A DNA stretch of 64,000 bases from Bacillus smithii (lineage in GTDB: Bacteria; Bacillota; Bacilli; Bacillales; DSM-4216): NCBI RefSeq assembly GCF_001050115.1, contig NZ_CP012024.1:2150001-2214000 (forward strand), written 5' to 3'. Below the pieces are notes generated by a model. The model saw nothing but the letters and a program-made list of their open reading frames with translations, was not told the DNA's origin and ran no database searches. Of this stretch, positions 27,696-37,635 are shown piece by piece. The position numbers were made by a program, and so were the translations under genes. Each line of letters starts with the position of its first letter. The stretch's first letter is position 1.

Positions 27696-28694
27696 TTACA
27701 ATGATTCCTTATAGACATATTTCAGTGCGTCTTCCGGCAAAGCATATGGTGCTTGCTCCGCATACTCCGTTGCTTCATTCACGATCTCCATTACTTCGTT
27801 ATGGATTTCCTTTTCAAGCTGGTCATCCATGACACCTGCTTCTTTTAAATAAGCGCCAAAAACGATAATCGGATCTTTTGTTTTCGCTTCCGCCACCTCA
27901 TCCGGGGAACGATAGCTGCGGTCATCGTCATCTGAAGAATGCGGCGTCAACCGATAGGTCAATGCTTCAATTAAGGTCGGACCTTCTCCTTTGCGGGCAC
28001 GGTCCGCAGCTTCTTTTACCACCTTGTAAACTTCGAGCGGATCCATGCCGTTCACCGTATAGCCCGGCATTCCATAACCGACGGCGCGATCGGACACTCT
28101 TTCGCAGGCAAGCTGTTTTTCTAGCGGAACAGAAATCGCATATTGATTATTTTCGCACATAAAAATAACTGGAAGCTTATGAACGCCCGCAAAATTAGCC
28201 GCTTCATGAAAGTCACCTTGATTGGATGAACCTTCTCCGAACGTTGCTAACGCTACTAAATCTTTTTTCTCCATTTTTCCCGCCAGTGCAATGCCGACTG
28301 CATGAGGCACTTGCGTGGTGACTGGAGAGGATCCGGTGACAATGTGCAGCTTCTTTTGGCTGAAATGCCCCGGCATTTGTCGGCCCCCTGAATTTGGATC
28401 TTCCGCTTTCGCAAAACCCGAAAGCATTAAATCTTTCGCCGTCATTCCAAAGGACAGTACAATCCCTACACCTCTGTAATAAGGGAGTACATAATCTTTT
28501 TTTGCATCAAGCGCAAAGGCTGCTCCCACTTGGGCTGCTTCATGTCCTTGGCAAGAAACGACAAACGGAATCTTTCCTGAACGATTCAGAAGCCACATAC
28601 GTTCATCTATCTTACGAGCCATAAGCATCGTTTTATACATCTCTAAAACTCTATCGTCGCTGAGGCCCAATTCCTTATGTCGGTTTTGAACCAT
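27696..28694 (-). CDS. bkdAA: Branched-chain 2-oxoacid dehydrogenase E1 alpha
   Basis: Alpha half of E1, which binds thiamine diphosphate. The cofactor motif GEGSSNQGDFHEAAN...CENN is clear, and the phosphorylation-loop-like TPHSSDDDDRSYR is conserved. I chose the ATG at 28694 (VQNRHKELGLSDDRV follows) because GGAGGG lies 6 bases upstream; an ATG at 28724 lies inside the lpdV end and lacks a site. At 332 residues it matches B. subtilis BkdAA. Confidence 0.97.
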   Translation of the reverse strand: MVQNRHKELGLSDDRVLEMYKTMLMARKIDERMWLLNRSGKIPFVVSCQGHEAAQVGAAFALDAKKDYVLPYYRGVGIVLSFGMTAKDLMLSGFAKAEDPNSGGRQMPGHFSQKKLHIVTGSSPVTTQVPHAVGIALAGKMEKKDLVALATFGEGSSNQGDFHEAANFAGVHKLPVIFMCENNQYAISVPLEKQLACERVSDRAVGYGMPGYTVNGMDPLEVYKVVKEAADRARKGEGPTLIEALTYRLTPHSSDDDDRSYRSPDEVAEAKTKDPIIVFGAYLKEAGVMDDQLEKEIHNEVMEIVNEATEYAEQAPYALPEDALKYVYKESL

Positions 28695-28720
28695 TTGAAA
28701 CCCTCCATTCCTTCTCTTCA

Positions 28721-30145
28721 TCACAGATGTATCGCCTTTCCATCAACGGAAAAGGCCGCCTCTCCCAACGCTTCACTCAAAGTCGGATGCGGATGAATGG
28801 CATGAGCCACTTCCCAAGAAGCAGCATCTAAAAAGCGCGCCAATCCGGCTTCGGATATCATATCGGTCACATGCGGTCCAATCATATGAACTCCTAATAC
28901 GTCATCCGTGTCCCGATCGACAATCAACTTGACAAATCCATCGGACTGTCCGTAAACAAGCGCTTTTCCAACAGCTCGGAACGGAAATTTTCCAATTTTC
29001 AAATTCAGTCCTTTTTCCTTTGCTTCTTGTTCCGTCCAGCCAACACTGGCGATTTCAGGGGATGAATAAATGCATTTCGGAACAAGCGAATAGTCAAGCG
29101 GTTCAGGATTCAAGCCTGCAATATGCTCGACTGCAATCATTCCTTCACGGGAAGCCACGTGAGCCAATTGCAATCCTCCAATGACGTCCCCAATCGCATA
29201 AATATGGCGTTCTTTTGTTTGAAAATAATCGTTGACTTGAATGACCCCCTGATTCACTTGAATATCGGTGTTTTCCAAACCGATATCTTCAATATTCGCT
29301 TGACGACCAACGCAAACCAGAATTTTTTCAGCTGAATACGCCAGTCGTTCCCCGTTTACTTCTACTTGGACCGTAGCCGTTGTCTTTTCTTTTTGAACCG
29401 TATCCGTGAGAATTTTGGCATTTGTTACAATTCGGATTCCTTTTTTCTTCAGCCTTATTTCCAATTCTCTTGAAATATCGTGATCTTCAGATGGAAGAAG
29501 ACGGTTGGCATATTCGATGATCGTGACATCCGATCCAAAGTCCTTTAGCATCGAGGCCCATTCTATCCCGATCGCCCCTCCACCAACAATCAAAACGGAG
29601 GACGGAACATTGGATAACTCCAATGCTTCGTTGGAAGACAAAATAAAGTCCCCATCGATTTCCAAACCATTCAACGTCTTTGGCCGTGAACCAGTAGCGA
29701 TGATGACATGTTTAGGAATCAAAATCTCGTTTTCATTCCCATCGTTCATTTCAACGGAAATCGTCCCGGCAACCGGAGCAAAAATGGAAGGGCCTAAAAT
29801 CCTTCCGACCCCATGATACAGATCAATTTTTCCTTTTTTCATTAACTGTTGAACACCACGATGCAGCTGATCCACAATCCGTTGCTTTCGTATTTGTACT
29901 TTTTGAAAATCGAGTTTAATTTCTTTGGCAAGTATGCCATATTCTTCACCGTTTTTTGTTTGCGCAAAAACTTCCGCGCTTCTCAAAAGGGATTTGCTTG
30001 GAATACATCCTTTATGAAGGCAAGTGCCTCCAAGTTTTTCTTTTTCGACAACCGCGGTCTTCAATCCAAGTTGGGAAGCCCGTATGGCTGCTACGTATCC
30101 ACCCGTCCCTCCTCCTAAAATCACGATGTCATATTCTTTTGCCAT
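28721..30145 (-). CDS. lpdV: Dihydrolipoamide dehydrogenase E3 of the branched-chain complex
   Basis: FAD enzyme that reoxidises the E2 lipoyl group with NAD+. It has the redox pair C42/C47 (GGTCLHKGCIPS), an N-terminal GGGTGG FAD motif, a NAD-binding GGGAIGIEWA, and the C-terminal HPHPTLSEA with the catalytic His-Glu pair. At 474 residues it is full length. AAGGAGG precedes the ATG. In B. subtilis buk lies before lpdV; here bcd does, with a 124-base gap. Confidence 0.96.
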   Translation of the reverse strand: MAKEYDIVILGGGTGGYVAAIRASQLGLKTAVVEKEKLGGTCLHKGCIPSKSLLRSAEVFAQTKNGEEYGILAKEIKLDFQKVQIRKQRIVDQLHRGVQQLMKKGKIDLYHGVGRILGPSIFAPVAGTISVEMNDGNENEILIPKHVIIATGSRPKTLNGLEIDGDFILSSNEALELSNVPSSVLIVGGGAIGIEWASMLKDFGSDVTIIEYANRLLPSEDHDISRELEIRLKKKGIRIVTNAKILTDTVQKEKTTATVQVEVNGERLAYSAEKILVCVGRQANIEDIGLENTDIQVNQGVIQVNDYFQTKERHIYAIGDVIGGLQLAHVASREGMIAVEHIAGLNPEPLDYSLVPKCIYSSPEIASVGWTEQEAKEKGLNLKIGKFPFRAVGKALVYGQSDGFVKLIVDRDTDDVLGVHMIGPHVTDMISEAGLARFLDAASWEVAHAIHPHPTLSEALGEAAFSVDGKAIHL

Positions 30146-30269
30146 CAGGAAATCCTCCTTATCAAAACCAAATTGGCCGCTGATTCACGTTCTATAGAAA
30201 GGATCGATTTTTCCGTTATGGATTATGGTTGTTACAAATTCTGCCCATATGGCTGCCTTTTTAAATCTC

Positions 30270-31367
30270 TTAGCGACGGCGATTGAGTATATGTTTGCTG
30301 TTGGTTAAAAATTGGCTCCGAGAATGGCGGATTTTTTCAATTCTTTCTTCTGCCATACGGTCGGCCGCAATATAAGTCGGAATCCCGTCTCTTTTAGAAA
30401 TTTCGAATACCTTTTCAATGTTTTGATAAATTTGTTCTACTTTTTTTAATGCGCGTTCGCGGTTGTAGCCGTAAAGTTCATCGGCAACATTGATTACTCC
30501 ACCGGCATTAATCACATAATCCGGAGCATAAACAATGCCCATTTCATATAACATATCCCCGTGTTTCGCCTCTTTTAGTTGATTATTGGCAGAACCAGCG
30601 ATGACTTTCACTTTCAATTGCGGAATGGTTTCATCGTTCAGAATGGCACCAAGGGCGCAAGGTGAAAAGATGTCCGCTTCTACAGAATAGATGTCATTTG
30701 GATCAACCGCTTCCGCCCCAAACTCTTGAACAATGCGTTGAACCGGTTCTTTATGAATATCCGTTACAATCAAACGCGCCCGTTCTTCATGAAGATATTT
30801 GCATAAATGATAAGCAACATTTCCTGCTCCTTGCACCGCTATGGTTAATCCCTCTAATGAGTCTGATCCAAATGCTTCTTTTGCCGCTGCCTTCATTCCG
30901 ACATAACAGCCGTACGCTGTAACGGGAGAGGGGTTTCCTGAAGACCCGAAAGCAGGTGAAATGCCGGTGACAAAATCGGTCTCTTCGTGAATGATATCCA
31001 TATCCGCTACCGTTGTGCCGACATCTTCCGCGGTAATGTAACGCCCGTTTAAACCTTGAATAAATCGTCCGAGCGCACGAAACATTTCTTCATTTTTATC
31101 TTTATGAGGATCGCCAATAATGACGGTTTTTCCTCCGCCCAAATTCAATCCTGCTGCTGCATTTTTATATGTCATGCCTCTTGCCAATCGAAGGGCGTCT
31201 TCGATTGCCGCTTCTTCCGATTCATAAGTCCACATTCTCGTTCCGCCGAGGGCAGGTCCCAACGTCGTGTCATGTATGGCAATAATAGCTTTTAGACCTG
31301 AATTTTGATCTTGGCAAAACAATAGCTGCTCATAATCGTATTTTTCCATATAGCGAAATATTTCCAT
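30270..31367 (-). CDS. bcd: Leucine (branched-chain amino acid) dehydrogenase
   Basis: NAD-dependent deaminase that converts Leu, Ile and Val to keto acids, the substrates of the downstream complex. The catalytic K80 sits in [11 protein letters not shown], with K68 in the glycine-rich loop and a nucleotide-binding [10 protein letters not shown] near 182-191. At 365 residues it is the usual length. GGGAGG lies 8 bases before the ATG. It is the first gene of the operon, behind a predicted sigma-54 promoter about 280 bases upstream. Confidence 0.96.
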   Translation of the reverse strand: MEIFRYMEKYDYEQLLFCQDQNSGLKAIIAIHDTTLGPALGGTRMWTYESEEAAIEDALRLARGMTYKNAAAGLNLGGGKTVIIGDPHKDKNEEMFRALGRFIQGLNGRYITAEDVGTTVADMDIIHEETDFVTGISPAFGSSGNPSPVTAYGCYVGMKAAAKEAFGSDSLEGLTIAVQGAGNVAYHLCKYLHEERARLIVTDIHKEPVQRIVQEFGAEAVDPNDIYSVEADIFSPCALGAILNDETIPQLKVKVIAGSANNQLKEAKHGDMLYEMGIVYAPDYVINAGGVINVADELYGYNRERALKKVEQIYQNIEKVFEISKRDGIPTYIAADRMAEERIEKIRHSRSQFLTNSKHILNRRR

Positions 31368-31753
31368 TCTCTATTCCTCCCTCATGATGCTGAATCCATT
31401 ATAAGCTAAAGGACAAAAACATACTACTTGTCGTCTTTGTCGTCCCTACATGGGAATGCAGGATTTCCTGACTATCATTCCATTGCTCGTATGCGCATAA
31501 ACAATAGTGATCGAGAATAAGATCCGACAAAGGATATCGTACGAATCACCGAAATCGTAGCATCGCTCATGGTTAATTCCATTTTTTACTGTCTGAATGA
31601 GCGCAAAAAAGAAAGACGATTCCTGCTCTATTTTCTAACTTCTTCATTCATTGTCATGCAAAATGGATGCCAATAAGAAAAAATCGTTTTTCCAGTCGTC
31701 CTTTCCCCTTGATTTTGCCTTTTCTTGCAAAAGTGTCATCATTTGCATGCAAA
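31368..31753. other. bkd operon control region
   Basis: A long leader of about 280 bases lies between the predicted sigma-54 promoter (31657-31672) and bcd. A palindrome at 31741-31754 overlaps the bkdR stop. No small gene or riboswitch is apparent in the leader. Confidence 0.6.
31657..31672 (-). promoter_or_regulatory. Sigma-54 (-24/-12) promoter of the bkd operon
   Basis: On the minus strand TGGCATCCATTTTGCA has the GG and GC pairs exactly 10 bases apart, as sigma-54 promoters need. It lies downstream of bkdR, which encodes the matching activator. The B. subtilis bkd operon is also SigL- and BkdR-dependent. Confidence 0.8.
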
Positions 31754-31754
31754 T
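31741..31754. promoter_or_regulatory. Palindrome ATTTGCATGCAAAT, candidate BkdR upstream activating site
   Basis: A perfect 14-base palindrome lies about 70 bases upstream of the -24 element and touches the bkdR stop codon. A looser TTGC-rich repeat (31716-31731) lies beside it. Position and symmetry suit an enhancer site for a dimeric activator. Confidence 0.5.
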
Positions 31755-33808
31755 TATTGCAGTTTGTACTTTGCAATTTTGTAATACAAATTACGAATGG
31801 AAATTCCTAACCTTTTCGCAGCTTCGGTTTTGTTTCCTCCCGTCTGCATAAGCGTTTCTTGAATAATGTTTTTTTCATATTCATCCATCAAAGAAGATAG
31901 GGTTGTCCCTTTTTTTAAGCCATGAATCGGGGATTCAAGAGGATATTCTTTTGGCTGGGATTGCAAAAAGAATAAATGATCGACATCCATCATCGTCTCA
32001 TGATAATTCATAAAAATCACAGCTCTTCCCAATACGTTTTCTAGTTCTCTTACATTCCCTGGCCAGTCATAATCCATTAACTTTTTCATTGCTTCCGAAG
32101 AAATTCTTTCCACATTTCGTCCGTAATCTTGGTTGATTTTTGCCAGCAAGTATCGGCAAAGCAATGGAATATCCGTCTTCCTTCGGCGCAATGGAGGGAT
32201 TTGAATGGGCATTCGATTTAAACGATAATATAAATCTTCCCTGAATGTTCCTTCCGCAATGCCTTTTTCTAAAGAAACGTTTGTCGCGGCAATCACCCGA
32301 ACATTAATGGGAATAGGTTTTGTGCCGCCTACACGAACAATTTCTTGTTCTTGAAGAACTCTTAATAATTTGGCTTGTGTATTCGGGCTTAATTCTCCAA
32401 CTTCATCCAGGAAAATGCTGCCGTTATTTGCTTCTTCAAACAGTCCAATCTTGCCCCCTCTTTTCGCACCGGAAAAAGCTCCTTCTTCGTAGCCAAATAA
32501 TTCACTTTCCAACAACGTTTCCGATATCGCAGCGCAATTCACGCGGACAAACTTATTGTAGCGGCGATCACTGGCATTATGTATGGCGTGGGCAAACAAT
32601 TCTTTTCCTGTGCCCGACTCCCCTCTTAATAGTACGGTAGCAGGGGTATTCGCACCTAGCTTGGCCTGTTCAATCGCGAATTTGATTTCTTCTGATTCAC
32701 CCACAATGTCTTCAAACGTATATTTCGCTTCCAACGTACGAATAATTTGTCTAGCCCGATTTAATTCTTGAGTCAACGCCTGTATTTCTGAAACATCATG
32801 GATCACACCGACGCTTCCTTTCAGGGTGCCATTGACAATAATAGGCGCTACATTCACCACTACTTCTTTCCGTTTCGGACCAACCTTCATTTTCACTCCT
32901 CGAACCGGTTTTCGTTTCTTCAATACCTCCATATGGACGCTTTCCCCTTCGGATATGTCCGCATTGGCCGGTTTTCCGATCACCTGTTCTTCCGTTAAAC
33001 CCGTGATTCTTGTGTAGGCAGGATTGATTAAAATGCCTCTTCCTTTTTCATCCACTACGGAAATGGCATCGTCGCTTGAATGGATAATCGCTTCGAGCAT
33101 GGTTTGAAATTCTTTTAAATTGGTGATCTCTTCGGCGAGGTTCATTACTTCCGTAATATCCCGAAAGACAGCGAACGCTCCCATCATATTTTGATTTTCG
33201 TCCATCATCGGTATTCGCGTCGTAATAATTTTCAAGCCGTTCGCCAATATTTGTTCTCGATTGACTTCCGCTTTTTTTGTCCTTAATATACGAGGAAGCC
33301 GGCTTGTGGGAATGATTTGCCGTACGGGAGTTCCTATCGCTTGTTCTTTTTTGATTCCGATGATTCGTTCCGCGCTTTTATTGTAGAGAATAATTTTTTC
33401 GCGAAGATCAATTCCAACCATTCCTTCATCTGTGGAATCAAAAATGACATTATGCTTATTTTGTTCATTTTTCAGCTGGAGAATGAGCGATTCTTTTTCT
33501 TGCAACAGACGGGCCATCATATGAGCGATATTGCCGGGAATCAAGACCGTTTGCTTTCCGCACACTTCTTTCATCTCTTGAAGTACCTTTTCATCCCCTG
33601 TCACTTCGACAGCCATTCCGATTTCATCCGTTAAAAGCGGCTTCCAATCAGATTCTGTCCGTATCCCCATCTTTCTGGCCCATTTCATACCCGGAGCATT
33701 CTCATGGATATCGACAATGGCCGCTATTTGAAACAGCGATGTTTCCCGAAGAAATTTTAAGATCGTCATTCCGCCTCTTCCTGCACCGACAATTAACACC
33801 TTTTGCAA
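31754..33808 (-). CDS. bkdR: Sigma-54-dependent activator BkdR
   Basis: Enhancer-binding protein that should activate the bkd operon. Domains in order: a Rossmann-like segment with VGAGRGG (7-13), a PAS region near 118-220, a second PAS near 235-345, an AAA+ domain with Walker A GESGTGKE (396-403) and Walker B IFLDE (465-469), and a Fis-type helix-turn-helix at the end ([19 protein letters not shown]). The sigma-54 contact loop reads GAFSGA (443-448) instead of the usual GAFTGA. The start is TTG at 33808 after GTGGTGA. At 684 residues it matches B. subtilis BkdR. Confidence 0.95.
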   Translation of the reverse strand: MQKVLIVGAGRGGMTILKFLRETSLFQIAAIVDIHENAPGMKWARKMGIRTESDWKPLLTDEIGMAVEVTGDEKVLQEMKEVCGKQTVLIPGNIAHMMARLLQEKESLILQLKNEQNKHNVIFDSTDEGMVGIDLREKIILYNKSAERIIGIKKEQAIGTPVRQIIPTSRLPRILRTKKAEVNREQILANGLKIITTRIPMMDENQNMMGAFAVFRDITEVMNLAEEITNLKEFQTMLEAIIHSSDDAISVVDEKGRGILINPAYTRITGLTEEQVIGKPANADISEGESVHMEVLKKRKPVRGVKMKVGPKRKEVVVNVAPIIVNGTLKGSVGVIHDVSEIQALTQELNRARQIIRTLEAKYTFEDIVGESEEIKFAIEQAKLGANTPATVLLRGESGTGKELFAHAIHNASDRRYNKFVRVNCAAISETLLESELFGYEEGAFSGAKRGGKIGLFEEANNGSIFLDEVGELSPNTQAKLLRVLQEQEIVRVGGTKPIPINVRVIAATNVSLEKGIAEGTFREDLYYRLNRMPIQIPPLRRRKTDIPLLCRYLLAKINQDYGRNVERISSEAMKKLMDYDWPGNVRELENVLGRAVIFMNYHETMMDVDHLFFLQSQPKEYPLESPIHGLKKGTTLSSLMDEYEKNIIQETLMQTGGNKTEAAKRLGISIRNLYYKIAKYKLQ

Positions 33809-33929
33809 TGTCGCTTCACCACGCTTTGAGAGGTTTTTTCATCTTTTACATTTTAATGGAAAATATCCGCTTGACAATTTCGAAAAGTTGGATACTATTT
33901 GGTCATACGGACAAAAAGGGGAGAAAGTC

Positions 33930-34166
33930 ATGGCTCGTATTTTTGCGCTATTAATATTGGTCATTCCCGCGCTTCTTGCGGGTCTGGGAATAAAGTGGAT
34001 GAGAGATACGGTATTCGGTATTCTACACCCGCCCTTTCTTTCATTATGGCTGCAATTTCTTATCGGCTTTTTACTGTTTGGAGCCGGGCTTTCGTTTGTA
34101 GGGGGTTTTGTTTTTTACCGCGACCGTAAAAGAAACAAAGTACAAAAACGATTCCAAAAAAGATAA
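33930..34166 (+). CDS. yqzF: DUF2627 membrane protein (YqzF)
   Basis: Small membrane protein of 78 residues with two helices (about 3-20 and 38-60) and a basic C-terminal tail (RDRKRNKVQKRFQKR). The segment GIKWMRDTVFGILHPPF between the helices is typical of YqzF. I chose the ATG at 33930 because AAAGGGGAG lies just upstream. It is the only plus-strand gene between the two minus-strand blocks and faces yqiK across a shared terminator. Function is unknown. Confidence 0.85.
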   Translation: MARIFALLILVIPALLAGLGIKWMRDTVFGILHPPFLSLWLQFLIGFLLFGAGLSFVGGFVFYRDRKRNKVQKRFQKR

Positions 34167-34252
34167 AAAGAATGGATTCATGAATGACCATCTTGCTCTT
34201 CGTGTTCGCAAAATGGATTTTGCTTGAAAAGATTGTCCACAAACAAGATTAG

Positions 34253-34283
34253 CGGCTTCAAGGGAATGTTTCCCTCGAAGCCG
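34253..34283. terminator. Two-way terminator between yqzF and yqiK
   Basis: CGGCTTCAAGGGAA pairs with TTCCCTCGAAGCCG with one mismatch and a very small loop, followed by TTTCATTT on the plus strand. Confidence 0.75.
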
Positions 34284-34348
34284 TTTCATTTAACTGATCT
34301 AATCCATTTCCATTGAGTATATAAAATATCCACATTGTCGTTCTTTTT

Positions 34349-35092
34349 TTATGATGAAAACGATTGGCCATCACTTTGCCGCAACCGGAGTGCTTTCTTC
34401 GGTTCGTCCGTGATAATGGCGTCACACCCCATCGCAAAAAGGCGTTTCATGTCTTTCTCACGGTTAACGGTATAAGGACGTACTTTAATTCCATTTTGAC
34501 GGGACATTTGAACGATTTCTTCCGTTAATGTCTGATAATGGGGATGAATGGCTCTTGCATGTAATCCTTTCGCATAGACCCACGGTAAATATATCCCGTA
34601 GGAATACAAAAGGGCCGTTTCCACATCGGGCGCCAGCCGATAACAATGAACGATCGAGTAATGATTAAAAGAAGAAAGAATCACTCGTTTTTCAAATCCA
34701 TAGCGGCGGATGAATGCAATGACTTTTTCCTCTAAATGGAATTGCTGAAATTCGTGGCTTTTTATTTCTACATTGCAAATCAAATGATTTCCGGCCAACC
34801 AGTCAAACACTTCTTTTAACGTTGGAATTCGCACTTTTTCGTTCTGTTTTTTAAAAATATAGTGTGCGTTCAATTGCTGCAGCTCGCTCAACGTGTAATC
34901 TTTTACATACCCTTTTCCATTGGTGGTACGATCCACCTTTTCATCATGAATAACCACTACTTCGCCGTCTTTTGTCAATTGCACATCTAATTCGATTCCA
35001 TCAGCACCGCATTTTTCCGCTTCTTGAAAAGCCGACATCGTATTTTCCGGCTCAATGCTGGAAAACCCTCTATGGGCAAATATGAGAGTCAC
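34349..35092 (-). CDS. yqiK: Glycerophosphodiester phosphodiesterase YqiK
   Basis: Splits glycerophosphodiesters into glycerol 3-phosphate and an alcohol. The GDPD fold is shown by H7-R8 (AHRGF), E34 and D36 (GIELDVQLTKDG), H49 (VIHDE), and the closing ITDEPKKAL. It has no signal peptide, so it is cytosolic, unlike secreted GlpQ. At 247 residues it is full length. The start is GTG at 35092 after a GGGGA site. It lies between yqzF and spo0A, a region it also occupies in B. subtilis. Confidence 0.93.
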   Translation of the reverse strand: MTLIFAHRGFSSIEPENTMSAFQEAEKCGADGIELDVQLTKDGEVVVIHDEKVDRTTNGKGYVKDYTLSELQQLNAHYIFKKQNEKVRIPTLKEVFDWLAGNHLICNVEIKSHEFQQFHLEEKVIAFIRRYGFEKRVILSSFNHYSIVHCYRLAPDVETALLYSYGIYLPWVYAKGLHARAIHPHYQTLTEEIVQMSRQNGIKVRPYTVNREKDMKRLFAMGCDAIITDEPKKALRLRQSDGQSFSS

Positions 35093-35136
35093 GACCCACT
35101 CATCCCCTTAATCCATTTTTCCTTTGGAACAAAAAA

Positions 35137-35181
35137 GAACATTCTTTCAGAGGCTTACCATTTGACCAAAAAAGAATGTTC
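35137..35181 (-). terminator. Terminator after spo0A
   Basis: GAACATTCTTT pairs perfectly with AAAGAATGTTC over a 23-base spacer. On the minus strand the stem is followed by TTTTTTG. It lies about 90 bases past the spo0A stop. A smaller repeat ACGATC...GATCGT lies nearer the gene. Confidence 0.65.
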
Positions 35182-35269
35182 ATACATAAAAATGAAAGAA
35201 GTCTTTAACGCTGAGTAAAAATGGATCAGACATTGCAACGATCGTTAAAATGATCGTCCAAACGGATAT

Positions 35270-36058
35270 TTAAGAAGCTTTATGCTCCAATCTCAGCTTA
35301 TCGGCTACCATCGCGATAAACTCACTGTTCGTAGGTTTTGCTTTCGACATGCTCACCGTATAACCAAATAAAGAAGAAATGGATTCTATATTTCCACGGC
35401 TCCAAGCAACTTCGATGGCATGACGGATCGCCCGCTCCACTCGGCTTGCGGTCGTATTGTATTTCTTAGCGATATCCGGATACAGGATTTTGGTAATGGA
35501 TCCCAGCAGTTCAATGTCGTTGTACACCATTGCGATGGCTTCGCGCAAATATAAATAGCCTTTAATATGAGCCGGCACACCAATTTCATGAATAATGCTC
35601 GTAATGCTTGCATCTAAATTTTTCGGCTTTTGCTCGGAGGCCATTCGGGAAAAATGAGTGGATTTTTTTAGAATCGATGGTGCTGATCCGCTTACTTGAC
35701 GAATATGGCTGATCAAATTTTCCATATCAAAAGGCTTTAAAATAAAATAAGAAGCTCCTAATTCAACAGCTTTTTTCGTCACATCTTCCTGTCCAAAAGC
35801 TGTTAGCATAATGACATTCGGCGTTTTCTCCAAAGGATTCTCTCTGATACTTTCCAGTACAGCCAATCCATCAAAATGAGGCATGATAATATCCAATATT
35901 AACACATCGGGAGCCGTTCTTGGGAGCATTTCCAAGCAATCATGTCCATTGTAAGCAACCCCCGCTACTTCCATATCTTCTTGAGAAGAAATAGCGTCTA
36001 CCAACAAATTCACCAATTCGCGATTATCGTCAACAACAGCCACTTTTATTTTTTTCAC
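35270..36058 (-). CDS. spo0A: Sporulation master regulator Spo0A
   Basis: Response regulator that commits the cell to sporulation. The receiver domain (1-120) has the acid pocket D10-D11, phosphorylated D56 (LILDIIMPH) and a KPFD motif near 108. The C-terminal DNA-binding domain carries [21 protein letters not shown], close to the B. subtilis recognition helix. I chose the GTG at 36058 (start [15 protein letters not shown]) because GAGGAGG lies 9 bases upstream. At 262 residues it is of family length. It follows spoIVB as in other Bacillaceae. Confidence 0.98.
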   Translation of the reverse strand: MKKIKVAVVDDNRELVNLLVDAISSQEDMEVAGVAYNGHDCLEMLPRTAPDVLILDIIMPHFDGLAVLESIRENPLEKTPNVIMLTAFGQEDVTKKAVELGASYFILKPFDMENLISHIRQVSGSAPSILKKSTHFSRMASEQKPKNLDASITSIIHEIGVPAHIKGYLYLREAIAMVYNDIELLGSITKILYPDIAKKYNTTASRVERAIRHAIEVAWSRGNIESISSLFGYTVSMSKAKPTNSEFIAMVADKLRLEHKAS

Positions 36059-36126
36059 TACAGGTTTCCTCCTCAATCCTGATTTCTCTCTTTTATATTT
36101 CTCATTATATTCATTCTCTGAATTAT

Positions 36127-36155
36127 TTTTTCGACAAATCCAAAAAAAATCCTTT
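36127..36155 (-). promoter_or_regulatory. Sigma-H-type promoter of spo0A with overlapping 0A box
   Basis: On the minus strand AAAGGATTT (perfect sigma-H -35) and GTCGAAAAA (-10, one mismatch) lie 11 bases apart. TTTGTCGAA at 36130-36138 matches the Spo0A binding box and overlaps the -10. Autoregulated sigma-H control of spo0A is known in B. subtilis, so this layout makes sense. The leader is about 60 bases. Confidence 0.6.
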
Positions 36156-36204
36156 AAGTTTTCAAATTTTTAATGAAGATTTTAGCAGTTTTCGTTTTTG
36201 AAAA

Positions 36205-36238
36205 GAAAAAACCAGGTGGATTGCTCCATCTGGTTTTT
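36205..36238 (-). terminator. Terminator of spoIVB
   Basis: AAAAACCAGGTGGA pairs with TCCATCTGGTTTTT over a 4-base loop with one wobble. It overlaps the spoIVB stop codon and is followed by TTTTTTC on the minus strand. Confidence 0.88.
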
Positions 36239-37526
36239 AACTTGCTGCTTTTTTATTTTTATTTCCGTAAATATCGATCCCCGCTTCATGCAACATCCAT
36301 TCAATGTGAACGCCATAGCCGGAAGTTGGATCGTTGACAAAAACATGGGTTACGGCACCCACAATTTTTCCATCTTGTATAATGGGGCTCCCGCTCATCC
36401 CTTGAACAATTCCACCTGTTTTATCGAGTAGTCTCGGGTCGGTTATTTTGATCACCATTCCTTTGGTAGCGGGATATTTTTGCGGAATCGTGCTGACAAT
36501 TTCAATATCATAAGATTCCACTTTTTCACCATTTAAAACCGTCAATATTTTAGCCGGTCCTTCTTTTACTTGATAAGATAAAGCCACTGGCATCGGCTTG
36601 TTTAATACTCCATTCGAGATATTTTGATTTAATTTGCCGAAAATGCCAAACGAGCTGTTTTTGCGAATATCGCCGATCGTTTGGCGATCTTCTGAAAACT
36701 GGGCTAACTTTTCTCCAGGATCGCCATGACGTCCTTTTTCAATAGAAGTCACGGTCGATCGTACAATATTGCCATCATGAACAAGGATCGGTTTTTTTGT
36801 ATCCATATCGGAAATGACATGACCCAAAGCGCCATATTTTTTTGTTTTTGGATCATAAAAGGTCATCGTACCGATTCCTGCTGCTGAATCTCGGATATAA
36901 AGCCCCAGTTTGTAGGTATTTTCGTTTTTGTCTTTTAGTGGAAGAAGTTTTGTTTTGATTTTTTGGTTATCTCTTATCACTATGACTTCCAGCGGCTTTT
37001 TTTCAATGCCGGCATGCTTTATTAATCGAGAAATATCGTTTAATTTTTCTACGGGGTGACCATTGATTTCCGTTATAATGTCACCGACTCGAATACCGGC
37101 TTCCTCACCAGGTGATTTTTTCCCAGATGCAGAATCTACCAAGTGATGACCTACGACGAGGACGCCTAGCGAATTTAATTTTACCCCTATCGATTGGCCG
37201 CCGGGTATGATTTTAATGTTTTTGACTACTCGTATATCCACTTTTTTCATTGGAAATCCTGCATATTCCAGCAATACTTCTTCTTTTCCTATATCCTTTC
37301 CTTTTATAGAAAACGCACTTTTTCGATTATGAACATCAACATGGTCCTTTGAAGAAGCAAATGCACTCACTGCTTGAGATTTGCCGAAAGAAATTTGTTC
37401 TCCTTCTGGCAAAGATATCGATTTTGGTATGGACATGTATTTTTCAACAGGCTGACACACCAAAGCCATGATCAAAGAAACAAGGAGAATTCCACCAATT
37501 ATTTTCCTTAGACGATCCAAACTCAT
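36237..37526 (-). CDS. spoIVB: SpoIVB intercompartmental signalling serine peptidase
   Basis: Forespore-secreted peptidase that triggers SpoIVFA cleavage and so sigma-K activation. The SA-family triad falls at H236 (GALGHVISD), D363 (ITDPRLL) and S378 (QGMSGSPI), the same numbers as in B. subtilis. An N-terminal membrane segment (about 9-25) and a PDZ domain (about 105-195, [17 protein letters not shown]) are present. At 429 residues it is full length. GAGGAGAG precedes the ATG. It lies between recN and spo0A as usual. Confidence 0.97.
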   Translation of the reverse strand: MSLDRLRKIIGGILLVSLIMALVCQPVEKYMSIPKSISLPEGEQISFGKSQAVSAFASSKDHVDVHNRKSAFSIKGKDIGKEEVLLEYAGFPMKKVDIRVVKNIKIIPGGQSIGVKLNSLGVLVVGHHLVDSASGKKSPGEEAGIRVGDIITEINGHPVEKLNDISRLIKHAGIEKKPLEVIVIRDNQKIKTKLLPLKDKNENTYKLGLYIRDSAAGIGTMTFYDPKTKKYGALGHVISDMDTKKPILVHDGNIVRSTVTSIEKGRHGDPGEKLAQFSEDRQTIGDIRKNSSFGIFGKLNQNISNGVLNKPMPVALSYQVKEGPAKILTVLNGEKVESYDIEIVSTIPQKYPATKGMVIKITDPRLLDKTGGIVQGMSGSPIIQDGKIVGAVTHVFVNDPTSGYGVHIEWMLHEAGIDIYGNKNKKAAS

Positions 37527-37606
37527 CTTTTCACTCTCCTCGCTTCTTATTAGGCTACACTTTTAATTTGACCTTTCCGGAATGGATTTATAACTGTGTA
37601 AACAGC

Positions 37607-37635
37607 AAAAAGCTATCCAATTTAGGATAGCTTTT
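37607..37635 (-). terminator. Terminator of recN
   Basis: AAAAGCTATCC pairs perfectly with GGATAGCTTTT over a 6-base loop, overlapping the last base of the recN stop codon. The minus strand ends in GCTTTTTG. Confidence 0.85.
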
